A stretch of DNA of 64,000 nt from Elymus sibiricus. Its lineage: Eukaryota; Streptophyta; Magnoliopsida; Poales; Poaceae. Position 1 is the first letter of the stretch. Each line of letters starts with the position of its first letter. Position numbers and translations under genes: made by a program. A model generated the notes under the pieces. That model did no database searches and had not been told where the DNA came from. It was given only the letters and a program-made list of their open reading frames with translations. This document shows positions 45,865 to 56,484 of this stretch, piece after piece. The stretch spans positions 63,269,628-63,333,627 of the forward strand of contig CM077667.1 of assembly GCA_039707655.1 (NCBI GenBank), read 5' to 3'.

Positions 45865-46169
45865 AGGTATGTGAACCGGAAATTCGAACCGACCCTCTTG
45901 TCGAGAGGTTAAATTTAGTTGAAAAAGAAAACAATTACTTGAAGAAAAAATTTAAAAGAATTGAGGAGGAGAAGATGGAATTGGAGTTGCATGTTGCCGA
46001 TGTCGTCGAAGATCACAAGATCAAGATGGATGCAATGCGCTTGAAGATTAGAAAGATTAGAAAATATGCCATTCATACTGAGGCTTGGTATCATTATGCC
46101 GTTGGATCAATTGGTACCTTAGTTGCGGTGATGATCGCATTTGTTGTTGCATTTAAATGTTTTACATAG
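45865..46169 (+). CDS. CACTA-2 accessory protein: coiled coil plus C-terminal membrane helix
   Basis: An exon following an acceptor (TATCTAG|GAG) reads EVCEPEIRTDPLVERLNLVE, a long Glu/Lys-rich heptad-like helix (ENNYLKKKFKRIEEEKMELE), a basic patch (MRLKIRKIRKY) and AWYHYAVGSIGTL...VMIAFVVAFKCF, a single hydrophobic segment at the very end, then TAG. The N-terminal exon upstream is uncertain. It lies between the left terminus and the transposase gene on the same strand. I recall similar predicted proteins from wheat, but no function. The combination of coiled coil and tail anchor is visible directly. Confidence 0.65.
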
Positions 46170-46371
46170 TTTCAATGTATGTTTTAATTAGATGCTCTAG
46201 AGAGCTATATGTTGTTCATTGAGAACTATGTTTGAACTTTACGTTTTTATTTTGGTCACTACTGTACTTTGGTTTTAATGTGATGATATGAACTTCTATT
46301 AATTTGGTCACTTCTCTATTCATGATGTTCTGTAATGGTTTTTGATACACTTAATTATATAATGCACGCAG

Positions 46372-49300
46372 ATGAACCGACAATGGATGTACGGTGACCG
46401 ACGCACCTCCGAGTACATTAAGGGCCTGCATAATTTTCTCGAAGTGGCTGAGGCAAACAAGCAGAATGGTTTTATGCATTGTCCATGTACTGTCTATGGG
46501 AATACGAAGGATTACTCCAACTCTAAAACCCTTCACTTCCACCTGCTTGAGAAGGGTTTCATGCCACACTATAATGTTTGGACCAAGCACGGAGAAAGAG
46601 GGGTTATGATGGAAGACAATGAAGAAGAAGAGGATGATGACAACTATCCGCCCCCTGAATACGGTGATGCTGCAATGGGGGAAGCTCAAGATCAAGAGGA
46701 ACCAGACGATGTGCCCGATGATGATCTTCGCCTGGTCATTGTTGATGCACAAAGAGAATGCGAAAGCGAAAGGGAGAAGTTGAAGTTCGATCGCATGTTA
46801 GAGGATCACAAAAAAGGGTTGTACCCAAATTACGAAGATGACAACAGAAAGCTCGGTACCACACTGGAATTGCTGCAATGGAAGGCAGACAATGGTGTAT
46901 CTGAAAAGGGATTTGGTTCGCTACTGAAAATAATGAAGAAGAAGCTTCCAAAGGATAACGAATTGCCCGGCAGTACGTACGAAGCAAAGAAGGTTCTATG
47001 CCCTCTAGGATTGGCGGTGCAGAAGATACATGCATGCCCTAATGACTGCATCCTCTACCGCGGTGCGTACGAGGATTTGAACGCATGCCCGGTATGCGGT
47101 GCATTGCGGTATAAGATCAGACGAGATGACCCTGGTGATGTTGAGGGCCAGCGCACCGGGAAGAGGGTTCCTTCCAAGGTGATGTGGCATGCTCCTATAA
47201 TACCACGGTTGAAACGTCTGTTCAGAAACAAAAAGCATGCCGAGTTGATGCGATGGCACAGAAAAGACCATAAGAAAGACGGGAAGTTGAGAGCACCCGC
47301 TGACGGGTCGCAGTGCAGAAAGATCGAGAGAAAGTGGAGGGACTTTACAGGTGACCCAAGGAACGTATGGTTTGGTTTAAGTGCAAATGGCGTTAATCCT
47401 TTTGGGGAGCAGAGCAGCAAGCATAGCACATGGCATGTGATTCTATGTATGTATAACCTACTCCTTGGTTGTGCATGAAGCGGAAGTTCATTATGATCCC
47501 AGTGCTCATCCAAGGCCCTAAGCAACCCGGCAATGACATTGATGTGTACCTAAGGCTATTAGTTGATGAACTTTTACAGCTATGGAATGGAAAAGGTGTA
47601 CGTGTGTGGGAAGAGAACGAACATGAGGAATTTGACCTATATGCGTTGCTGTTTTTAACCATCAACGATTGGCCTGCTCTCTGTAACCTTTCAGGACAAA
47701 CAAACAAGGGATACCACGCATGCACGCACTGTTTAGATGACACCGAAAATATATATTTGGACAAATGCAGGAAGAATGTGTACCTGGGGCATCCTCGATT
47801 TCTTCTGACCAACCATCAATGTCGAAAGAAAGGAAAGCATTTCAAAGGTGAGGCAGATCACCGGAAGAAGCCCGCCCTCCGTACTGGTGATCACATACTT
47901 GATATGGTCAATGATTTACAAGTAATCTTTGGAAAGGGTCATGGCGGACTATCTGTTCCGAGTGACGCTGAGGGACGCGCACCCATGTGGAAGAAGAAAT
48001 CTATATTTTGGGACATACCCTATTGGAAAGACCTAGAGGTCCACTCTGCAATCGACGTGATGCACGTGACGAAGAATCTTTGCGTGAACCTGCTAGGCTT
48101 CTTCGGAGTGTATGGGAAGACAAAAGATACACCGGAGGCACGGGAGGACCAGCAACGTGTGCACGAAAAAGACGGCATGCATCCAAAGCAATATGAAGGT
48201 CCTGCCAGCTACGCTCTTACCAAAGAAGAGAAGGAAATCTTCTTTGAAAGCCTACTCAGTATGAAGATCCCGTCTGGCTTCTCGTCGAATATAAAGGGAA
48301 TAATAAATATGGCAGAGAAAAAGTTCCAGAACCTAAAGTCTCATGACTGCCACATGATTATGACGCAACTGCTTCCGGTTGCATTGAGGGGGCTTCTACC
48401 GGAAAACGTTCGATTAGCCATTGTGAAGCTATGTGCATTCCTCAATGCAATCTCTCAGAAGGTAATCGATCCAGAAATCCTACCAAGGTTAAAAAGTGAT
48501 TTGGTGCAATGTCTTGTCAGTTTCGAGCTGCTGTTTCCACCATCCTTCTTCAATATCATGACGCACATCCTAGTTCATCTAGTCGACGAGATTGGCATTC
48601 TGGGCCTTGTATTTCTACACAATATGTTCCCCTTTGAGAGGTTCATGGGAGTCTTAAAGAAATATGTTCGTAACCGTGAGGAGGTCATTAGGTTTTGTGT
48701 TGACTTCTTTCCTGACCTTAAGCCGATTGGTCTCCCTCAATCGCGGTATGAGGGGAGACTGACTGGAAAAGGCACGCTAGGACCGGACTCAATAATATGT
48801 AGGGACGGGCATTCTTGGTCTCAAGCACACTACACAGTTCTATAGAATTCTACCTTGGTGACCCCGTATGTCAATGAACACAAGAATATTATGCGCTCCA
48901 AACACCCGGAGCAGTGTGACGACTGGATTACATGTGAACACATCAGGACTTTCGGCAGTTGGTTGCAAACACATCTCATGGGTAATACCACTGTTGCAGA
49001 TGAGCTGTACTGGTTGGCTAGGGGACCATCTTCAACGGTATTGACTTACAAAGGGTACAAGATAAATGGAAATACATTTTACACGATCGCCCAAGATCAA
49101 AAGAGCACCAACCAAAACAGTGGTGTCCGCTTTGATGCAGCAACCAACAGGGGAAAGGACACATATTATGGTTACATAGTGGAAATATGGGAACTTGACT
49201 ATGGACATGATTTTAAGGTCCCTTTGTTTCGATGCAAATGGGTCAATCTGTCAGGAGGCGGGGTACAGGTAGACCCGCAGTACGGAATGACAACAGTGGA

Positions 49301-49631
49301 TCTGAACAATATTGGGTACACAGACGAACCATTCGTCCTAGCCAATGATGTCGCACAGGTTTTCTATGTGAAGGACATGTCTACCAAACCGAGAAAAAGA
49401 AAAGATAAGGAAGCGAATACATCATACGATGAGCCAAAGCGCCACATAGTTCTTTCAGGAAAAAGAGACATCGTGGGAGTGGAGGGCAAGACAGACATGT
49501 GCGCAGATTATGAAAAGTTTCATGAAATTCCTCCCTTCAAAGTGAAGGTAGACCCAAGCACCCTGTTAAACGATGAAGATTATCCATGGTTACGGCGCAA
49601 TAAGCAAGGGATACACGCGAAGAAAAAGTGA
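46372..49631 (+). pseudogene. TnpD-like CACTA transposase (Transposase_21 type), disrupted
   Basis: Starts MNRQWMYGDRRTSEY with the N-terminal transposase-associated domain (CPCTVYGN...H-LLEKGF), an acidic stretch, then the tnp2 region (CPLGLAVQKIHACPNDC, CPVCGALRY; NDWPALCNLSGQTNKGYHAC; FWDIPYWKDLEVHSAIDVMH). DUF4218- and DUF4216-like regions follow (KGIINMAEKKFQNLKSHDC; YKINGNTFYTIAQDQ; LFRCKWVNL) and a Lys-rich tail. One base is missing at about 47461, within AACCTACTCCTTGG, so the frame changes. An in-frame TAG at 48843-48845 splits the C-terminal part. Around 48,680 (KKYVRNR|EEVIRF) the segment that usually carries an ARPEGSI-like motif seems deleted; that comparison is from memory. Confidence 0.9.
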
Positions 49632-50540
49632 ATACTTTCTCTCCACAACTATTCTGATGATGGCTTTGATCTATAATATCACTGCAGTTACATGTCAAAA
49701 AATGAAATGCCTTTTGTAACAGATGAGTTTTCGTCTGAAACCCTGATACTTCGAAAGAGATTGTCCATTTTGTACACGAAGTGCATCCAGTTTTTGCCGT
49801 AACCCTCTCAACTTTTTAGCACATGCTATGTGGGTGAAATGATGATACCATACCAACTTTCAACCATTTCAGAGTTCATTTGCAGTGCTTTTCAATTCAG
49901 GGTCATTTTAGCTCAAAATAAATCATTAAATGCATGAAAAATAGCAAATGAAGTCGGAAAAGGGTTGAAAAGTGATGATGTGGCTTTGAATGGTGCATAT
50001 TGAATGCAGAAAAGTCTTGAGTTCAAATATGTTTAAAAAATTGAAATCCTTTTGTAATAGACGAGTTTTCGTCCGAAACACTGATACTTCGAAAGAGATT
50101 GTCCAGTTTGTACACGAAGTGCATCCAGTTTTTCCTGTAACCCTCTCAACTTTTTAGCACATGCTATGTGGGTGAAATTATGATACAATGCCAACTTTCA
50201 ACCATTTCAGAGTTCATTTGCAGTGCTTTTAAATTCAGGGTCATTTTAGCTCAAAATAAATCATTAAATGCATGAAAAATAGCAAATGAAGTCAGAAAAG
50301 GGTTGAAAAGTGATGATGTGGCTTTGAATGGTGCATATTGAATGCAGAAAAAGTCTTGAGTTCAAATATGTTTAAAAAATTGAAATCCCTTTGTAATAGA
50401 CGTGTTTTCGTCCGATAAAAGTTATTTAACTTAATATTCATAAAGGTATCAAAGTTATTTTTGTTAAAAACTTTAATAGCAAAAAGAATATTCATAAAGT
50501 ATTTTTTGTTAAGAACTTTTAATATGCAAAAAAAATAACA
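49632..50540 (+). repeat. 3' region of the transposase gene with a ~338-bp tandem repeat
   Basis: About two and a bit copies of a 338-340-bp unit: GATACTTCGAAAGAGATTGT at 49,745 and 50,083, and TTTGTAATAGACG again near 50,390. No ORF. Confidence 0.85.
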
Positions 50541-50555
50541 TAAAAAAATAGCAAA

Positions 50556-50671
50556 AGTGAAAATAGATGCACTTATAGGGAAAATTCGACCTAAATTCAA
50601 AGTGCTAGTTAGGCGCCTAACTAGCATTTTGAATTTAGGTCGAATTTCCTGTATAAGGGCATCTATTTTCA
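50556..50671. repeat. 116-bp near-perfect palindrome
   Basis: The arms of about 57 bp start GTGAAAATAGATGC and end GCATCTATTTTCAC, centred on TTAGGCGCCTAA. Only a few mismatches separate the arms. It lies in the transcribed interior of CACTA-2 and could be a small foldback element or a hairpin RNA source. Confidence 0.92.
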
Positions 50672-50786
50672 CTTCGAGAGGAGCTCAACGTTGCAGCCGC
50701 GGCGGGGCTTATAAACAGGTCCGGGCGCCCTTCGCTTGGCGAGGTGGGACTAAACATCCAACCGCACCGCGGCTGTGCCAGGCACA

Positions 50787-51025
50787 GGCCTTTGGTCCCG
50801 GTTGGTGGCTCGAACCGGGACCAATGCCACCCTTTCGTCTCGGCTCGAGCCACCAACCGGGACCAATGCCCACCTTTAGTCCCGGTTGGAGCCACCAACC
50901 GGGACCAAAGGTCTCTGCTTCCCGCCCGTTGGGCTGCTGAAATTGACCTTTAGTCCCGGTTGGTGGCTCTAACCGGGACTAAAGGGGGGCATTAGTCCCG
51001 GTTGGAGCCACCAACCGGGACCAAA
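50787..51025. repeat. Internal array of CACTA-2 subterminal-type repeats
   Basis: At least seven GTCCCGGTTGG / CCAACCGGGAC motifs in both orientations, the same as at the element ends, but between the TnpD and TnpA genes. A TATA-like GCATATAAGG follows at about 51,033. Confidence 0.88.
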
Positions 51026-51044
51026 GGTGTTTGCATATAAGGCG

Positions 51045-51540
51045 GGAGTTGTCGAATTCTCCCCTAACCTCTCCCATTCCGCCCCGACGCCGCCAGGCTG
51101 CTCGTCTTCGCCGCCGCCCCCGAGCCCGTTCTCGTCGTCGCCGCCGCCCCCGAGCCCGTTCTCATCGTCGCCGCTGCCGCCGAGCCCGTTCTCGTCCTCG
51201 CCGCCACCCCCGAGCTCGTCCTCGTCGTCGCCGCCATCGCCGCCGCCCCAGCCTGACCTCGCCGCCGCCCCGAGCCCGTTCCCGCGCGCCTCCTCGTCCT
51301 CGTCGACGTCGTCGCCGCCCCGCGCCGGTAAGGCTCCCCCCTTCTCTCTGTCCCCGTCGGCCCCGTGCGTGCGCCTCCGCCACTCGGCCCCGTCCACCGC
51401 GCGCAGCACCGCCACCGACCCCGCCTCCGCCCACCGCAGCACCGCCCCTGGCCCCGCGCGCGTCTTCGGCGACCCCGCAGCGCCGCCCGCGCCCTCGACG
51501 TCCGACGCCGACGATCTCCCTTATAATTATTTTAGTTCAT
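51045..51540 (+). other. GC-rich leader region with Pro/Ser-coding minisatellite
   Basis: Tandem ~30-bp units, GCCGCCCCCGAGCCCGTTCT, at 51,112-51,260, open in several frames on both strands. It may be a 5' leader exon of the downstream TnpA gene. The ORFs themselves (51027-51548, 51031-51561, 50969-51442 minus) are not supported as proteins. Confidence 0.45.
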
Positions 51541-51878
51541 TTAGTTAATTTAGTTGTTTAGTTAATTTTAGTTGTTTTAGTTGTTTTAGGATATACAAAA
51601 GCGGTAGTTAATTTAGTTGTTTTAGTTGTTTTTATTGTTTAGTTGTTTTTAGTTGTTTTTATTGTTTAGATGTTTAGTTGTTTTATCGTCGGTCGTCGGT
51701 GACGCGATATCGAGGAGTCCCCGACGATCGTCGGTGAGGGAGAGTACCCCCTGACGATGGTCGATGAGGGAGAGTCCCCGACGATATCAAGGAGTCCCCG
51801 ACGATCGTCGGTGACGCGATATGATGTTTAATTAGATGTTTAAATGTTTAGTTTCATAGCGTAGCCGTTGAGTCGACG
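51541..51878. other. TTTAGTTG-rich and GACGATCGTCGG-repeat spacer
   Basis: AT-rich TTTAGTTGTTTTAGTTG stretches followed by three imperfect copies of GAGTCCCCGACGATCGTCGG. No gene is seen; likely an intron of the CACTA-2 transcript. Confidence 0.5.
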
Positions 51879-52202
51879 ATGCCCGGCCGGCATCCTCGTC
51901 GTCGACTTGGTGGCAACCACCTGCTTGAGAGGTGCCATGTCCAGGACTGGGCTCCGCCGGGCTGGCACTGGGAGGTGCTGCGTTCCGGGGTGCCCAGCTT
52001 GGTGAGGAATCAGGGTCCCGTCGTCGACCCGGAGGTTCTTTGGTGGCGGTCGCGTGGACCACTGTCGGTGCAGAGGGAGCCGGCCCCCACGGAGGTGGTA
52101 CGTCGCCGTGTCAGGGAGGAGGACGAGCACGTCCGATGCTACATGGCTGCGTTGGACGCCAGGTTCTTCAGGGATCTCACCCGAGCTATGATCCTGTCAT
52201 AG
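51879..52202 (+). CDS. CACTA accessory ORF (PGWHWEVL type), copy in CACTA-2
   Basis: A 107-codon ORF starting ATGCCCGGCCGG, with LGGNHLLERCHV, DWAPPGWHWEVLRSG, VVDPEVLWWRSRGPLS, VVRRRVREEDEHV, YMAALDARFFRDLTR and a stop at 52200-52202. Homologous to the minus-strand ORF at 39557-39258 in CACTA-1. Here it lies directly upstream of the TnpA-like gene on the same strand. Unknown function; small, Arg/Trp-rich, possibly nucleic-acid binding (inference). It may be a separate protein or the first exon of a longer spliced product. Confidence 0.65.
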   Translation: MPGRHPRRRLGGNHLLERCHVQDWAPPGWHWEVLRSGVPSLVRNQGPVVDPEVLWWRSRGPLSVQREPAPTEVVRRRVREEDEHVRCYMAALDARFFRDLTRAMILS

Positions 52203-52433
52203 TTCCTTCTCTTTGGGTGTCCACCGCCTGCGCCGCGAGACGTCAACTAGATCTGTATTAGTGATATTATATAATAATATTTGAGATGTATTAGTGATAA
52301 TATTCGATGATGTATTAGTGATACTATTCGATGATGTATTAGTGATATTATATGATCGTATTGTTGCATTGCCATGTATTGATTTGCATATCTCATGTTT
52401 GTATATTGCCATGTTGTAATATTTGCAGAAACT

Positions 52434-53564
52434 ATGGATCACAGAGACATAGAACAAGAAGAGTTGTTGGGCGATATAATCCGTGCCGGAGCTGATCCCT
52501 TGTTGTATCTCAACGACACCGATGGTCAGGAAGGAGAGGATGACGGCTCCGGTGATCCAACAATGGAGGAGACAGGAGATCATGACGGCTCCGGTGACCG
52601 AATGGCGGAGGAAGGAGATCATGATCACGGCTCCGGTGACCGAACAGAGGAGGGAGCCTCAACTGTTGCAAAGTCCGGTGAGGTAAGGGGACGAGGCCCG
52701 AAGAAAAGGTTATGCCAGGATGAAAGGTTCACGATCACAGAAGTCGCGAAAGATGGCCAGCCGATTGCTCCCAAGCGGACCAAGGACGCATTTGTACATC
52801 AGTGTGGGGTTGTTGTTAGGGACTACGTCTCGATCAGCACCCAGCAATGGAATAAGAATAATAAGGACCCTGAAGTTTCTTATGTCCAGGATAGACTGAA
52901 AGATGATCTTTAGACCGAGCTGATGACAAATTTCAGCCTACCGCGAGAGGAGGATCCGAATAACCCAGTTATAGAGCGAAAGGTCAAGGCGTTTGCTCTT
53001 AAGAAGATGTCACTGAAAAACAAGGAAAATGCTGCAAAGAAGAAGTATCACCATCACACGGGGTCAGGTGGCTACTTCAAAGCCCGACCGTTGTGGGACA
53101 AAGCTGAGCAAGATTTGCTTGCTAAGAATGTCCAACCAAGGACATTGCACTGGCCAGATCGTTCAAGGACTTGGTTCTTTGGGGTTGGGGGAACTTTGGA
53201 CCCAGAAACAGGGGAGTGTGTTTGGACGGACGAGCAACTTGCAATACCCTTCACGAAGCATCAGGCAGCAATCAAGGCAGCGCAGGAAGGGACGTTCATT
53301 CCCGACAGAGAGAAGGACGAGCTGACAGATGCCCTCGGGAATCCTGAACACCCTGGACGAACACGAGGCACAATAGGCTCCGTTCCGTGGAAGCACGGGT
53401 TTCCCGACAGCGGTGGTTATAGAAGCCGAGAGAGAAAGAGGAAACAGGAAGCAAGCGAAATGCAGAAGCTCAGTGCAAGATTAGCAAAACTAGAGGAACT
53501 AGAGAGCCAGCGAGCTACCGGCCAACCATCTCAGCGGCATGAAGATGCTTCCTTCGACGCTGCC
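52434..53564 (+). pseudogene. TnpA-like (Transposase_24) N-terminal part
   Basis: An acceptor TTTGCAG precedes ATGGATCACAGAGAC (52434). The protein starts MDHRDIEQEELLGDIIRAGA, has acidic GSGD repeats, a basic RGRGPKKRL, then the plant Ptta/En/Spm-type domain (FSLPREEDPNNPVIERK; YHHHTGSGGYFKARPLWDK; TLHWPDRSRTWFFGVGG) and a Lys/Glu coiled coil (ERKRKQEASEMQKLSARLAK). A TAG at 52911-52913 stands where a Trp is expected (DDL*TELMTNF), in the same frame before and after. The gene is cut at 53564 by CACTA-3 and continues at 59190 and 60629. Confidence 0.85.
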
Positions 53565-53574
53565 CACTACTGGA

Positions 53575-53882
53575 ATCAGGGACTTTGCCATCTGCCAGCT
53601 CTTTGCCGTCTGCTGACAGACGGCAAAGAGGTTGTTTGCCGTCTGCTTTGGGAAAGCAGACGGCAAAGATCTGGCTGATGGCAAAGACACTGTTTGCCAT
53701 CAGCCAGCTCTTTGCCGTCTGCTAGCGGACGGCAAAGTTTCTTTGCCGTCCGCTAGCAGACGGCAAAGAGGTGGGGTGGGGCCCAGTGGAGGCCAGTTGA
53801 CTGCAACGGCCCACCCCACCTCTTTGCCGTCTGCTAGCGGACGGCAAAGAATCTTTGCCGTCTGCTAGCAGACGGCAAAGAA
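53575..53882. repeat. Left subterminal palindrome array of CACTA-3
   Basis: About eight TTTGCCGTCTGC / GCAGACGGCAAA motifs, mostly arranged as inverted pairs around TAGC or TGAC centres. Confidence 0.93.
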
Positions 53883-53899
53883 ACTACCTACTAACGGCC

Positions 53900-54290
53900 C
53901 TAACGGCCCACCCCCCCTCCACTCTCTCCACTCTCTCTGCCTCTCCCCTCCCGACCCCAACCCCACGCTGCCGCCGCACCCGCCGCCGCCCCCGACCCGC
54001 CCCGGCCCGCCGCCCGCCACTCGCCGCCGCCGCCCACTGCCCCGCCCCACTGCCCCGCCCCGTGCCCGCGCGGCCGCGCCCAGGCCTGCCCCTCGCCGCC
54101 CCGTCGCGGCCCGGACGCCGGCCAGCCCCATCGCCACCCCCTCGCCGGCCAACCCCTCTGCCCCCCTCTGGTGAGCTCCCCCTCCTGCCCCTTTTTCTGT
54201 TTTTTTATTATTTTTTCTGGTTAGGTTTTAGATATTTAGACATTTAGGAGTTTAGATACTTAGATGTTTAGGTTTTTAGATATTTAGACA
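53900..54290. other. GC-rich leader of CACTA-3
   Basis: CCGCC-rich segment (CACCCGCCGCCGCCCCCGAC), probably the 5' leader of the CACTA-3 transcript. A donor-like TCTG|GTGAGCTCC occurs near 54,170. Open frames are composition artefacts. Confidence 0.4.
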
Positions 54291-54299
54291 TTTAGGTAG

Positions 54300-54390
54300 A
54301 AAGAAACCTAGAAGAAAGAAAAAGAAGAAAAGAAAAAGGAAAAAAAGGAAAAAGAAAAAGGAAAAGAAGAAAAAGGAAAAGAAGAAAAAA

Positions 54391-54421
<31 letters not shown>

Positions 54422-54471
54422 AAGAAGAAGAAGAAAAAGAAAAAGAAGAAGAGGAGGAGGAGAAGAAAAAA

Positions 54472-54502
<31 letters not shown>

Positions 54503-54618
54503 AAGAAGAAGAAGAAGAAGAAGAAGAAGAGGAGGAGGAGAGGAGGAGAAGAAGAAGAGGAAAAAGGAAAGGAAGAAGAAAAGAAGAGGAGGAGGAGAAG
54601 AAAAAAGAAGAAGAAGAA

Positions 54619-54649
<31 letters not shown>

Positions 54650-54720
54650 AAGAAGAAGAAGAAGAAGGAAAAAAGGAAGAAAAGGAAGAAGAGGAAGAAG
54701 AAGAAAAGGAAAAACAGGAA
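54300..54720. repeat. (GAA)n purine tract
   Basis: About 420 bp of AAG/GAA/GGA repeats on the plus strand with almost no pyrimidine. Long Ser/Phe ORFs on the other strand are artefacts. Confidence 0.97.
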
Positions 54721-54727
54721 AAAAAGA

Positions 54728-54960
54728 CCCCGACACCCGGACCCCGACCCCGACATAACACCCCGACCCCGACACGACACCCCGACACCCCAACCCTGAC
54801 ATGACACCCCGACCCCGACATGACACCCCGACACGACATCCGACACACCCCGACACGACACCCCGACACCCCGACACCACGACACCCCGACACCCCGACC
54901 CGACACCCCGACACCACGACAGCCCGACACCATGACACCCCCGACGCCGACACCTCTTCG
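54728..54960. repeat. CCCCGACAC minisatellite
   Basis: Irregular tandem CCCCGACACCCCGACC and CGACATGACAC units, adjacent to the purine tract. Confidence 0.93.
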
Positions 54961-55369
54961 GCCTCCTGGTGACCGAAAAGGTGCTCTTCGGCCTTCCAGA
55001 GGCCGACGGGGTCATATATTTCCCTATTTTGTTATGAAAAACATCATATATATTTGTGTTGATCGGGTGGATTTAAATGTGCAGTTCTTTCGTTGCTGCG
55101 AGGGTCTGGTGTTCGACGACCTCCCCGTGCGTACGACGAGCTCCGCGCCTGCGTTCGTGGGTGAGCACAAATGACATCTCCTCCTCCCCCCTTCATTTGC
55201 TCTGTTCCGGTCTTCGTGCCGATGAAACTTGCTAGCTATAGGTGTCAATCATCAGTATGCGTGACCACTATGCGTCTCCCGTTCGAAAGGGTTACATCTA
55301 TAAATATGCATGCATTTGCATATTTATAACCGTGATTCTTTCGAATTGTCCAACGTTATCCATGGACAG

Positions 55370-55584
55370 CCCGAGTATGTGTAGATTGGGTTCATTTTCC
55401 CATATGCTCTACTCCGGATCCGATGCAGAATGTCGTCAGTGCCTCCCTGTTGTTCACCGGGTACACATCCTCTCTGCTTATTGCCGAGACGTGTATCAGG
55501 AGAACAGCGGGGAGGTGCTGCCGAAATTTTGCGTCAGATCCGGAGCCGAGCATGGGAAAACGAACCCATCTACACATACTCGGG
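55370..55584. repeat. 215-bp inverted repeat upstream of the CACTA-3 transposase exon
   Basis: Left arm from CCCGAGTATGTGTAGAT; right arm ends ATCTACACATACTCGGG. The ~105-bp arms can be aligned along their whole length with scattered mismatches (CTCCGGATC and CATTTTCCCAT are shared). This explains the similar ORFs on both strands (55242-55613 plus, 55392-55577 minus). Confidence 0.92.
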
Positions 55585-55718
55585 TGGGATTAGGACCTAT
55601 CTTTACCTACTAGCGTCTAGGTTGAATGGACGTAATAAAACTGACAAACTCTATTAACTGATGAATATGGTTTGCTGAATTATGTATATATTTCTTGTGT
55701 GTCCAGTAGCTAGGCAAG

Positions 55719-56474
55719 ATGAGTGATCGTGCGTGGATGTACACCGGTCACACTAGTCAGAAAGACATGACCCATGAATGGATAAGAAAAACCAAGGGGT
55801 TTGTGAGAGCCGCATTTGCAAATGGACGGGAAACAACCTGGTGCCCCTGTGTCGAGTGCGACAACTTTCATAAGAAGTCAGAGTTTGAAATGATCAAACA
55901 CCTGCAGAAGTTGGGTTTTACGCCTAATTACAAGGTCTGGACATTTCATGGTGAGTCTGCCCAACGTGCCAGAGCTGAGGAGGGCCGTCGTCACACCGAC
56001 GAGCATGGTACCGGGATGGAAGACATGGTGGAAGACTTTGATGATGCTCGGGATTCGGACGATGAGATGGAGGAATCTGCAAAAGCCTTCAATGATATGT
56101 TGGAGTCTTCAAAACGTCCTCTCCACGAGCACACTAAGCTTTGTCAGCTGGATGCCATCGCACAAGTAATGGCTCTGAAGGCTCAATTCAACTTGGGCAG
56201 AGAATGCTACGAGGCGATGATGACACTATTTGGACGTTTTCTACCCAAAGGCCATGTAATGCCTGCAAACCTGTACCAGTCGGACAAAATCCTCCGTGTA
56301 CTTAAGATGCCCTATGAGAAGATAGATGCCTGTGAGAAAGGATGTGCCTTATTTAGGCTTGAGTATGCAGACTTGAAGTATTGTCCCATTTGCCAGAATC
56401 CATTAGACCATTTCATTTCTTCGTCTAATTTCCGGCTAATGCAACAATCCTTTCGTATTAAACTTGTAGGCTAG
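55719..56474 (+). pseudogene. CACTA-3 TnpD N-terminal part
   Basis: MSDRAWMYTGHTSQKDMTHE begins the transposase-associated domain (TWCPCVECDNF, HLQKLGFTPNYKVWTFHGE). An acidic region and the beginning of the tnp2 domain follow (YEKIDACEKGCALF, YADLKYCPICQNP). Similarity ends after CPICQ at about 56,400 and the frame stops at 56474. The catalytic core that should follow is missing. Confidence 0.85.
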
Positions 56475-56484
56475 TTCAGAGTCT

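Noticed and set aside
50969..51561. Overlapping Pro/Ser/Arg/Gly-rich ORFs on both strands
   Set aside because: GC minisatellite open in several frames at once; no domain and no frame preference.
51832..52130. Minus-strand ORFs opposite the CACTA-2 accessory ORF
   Set aside because: The plus-strand frame is the one conserved in CACTA-1; the minus frames are shadows.
54276..55015. Very long Ser/Phe/Leu-rich ORFs on the minus strand
   Set aside because: They are the reverse reading of a (GAA)n tract in all three frames; pure low-complexity artefacts.
55242..55613. A 123-codon ORF with a hydrophobic N-terminus
   Set aside because: It covers a 215-bp inverted repeat, and the opposite strand encodes a similar peptide because of the repeat; no independent support.
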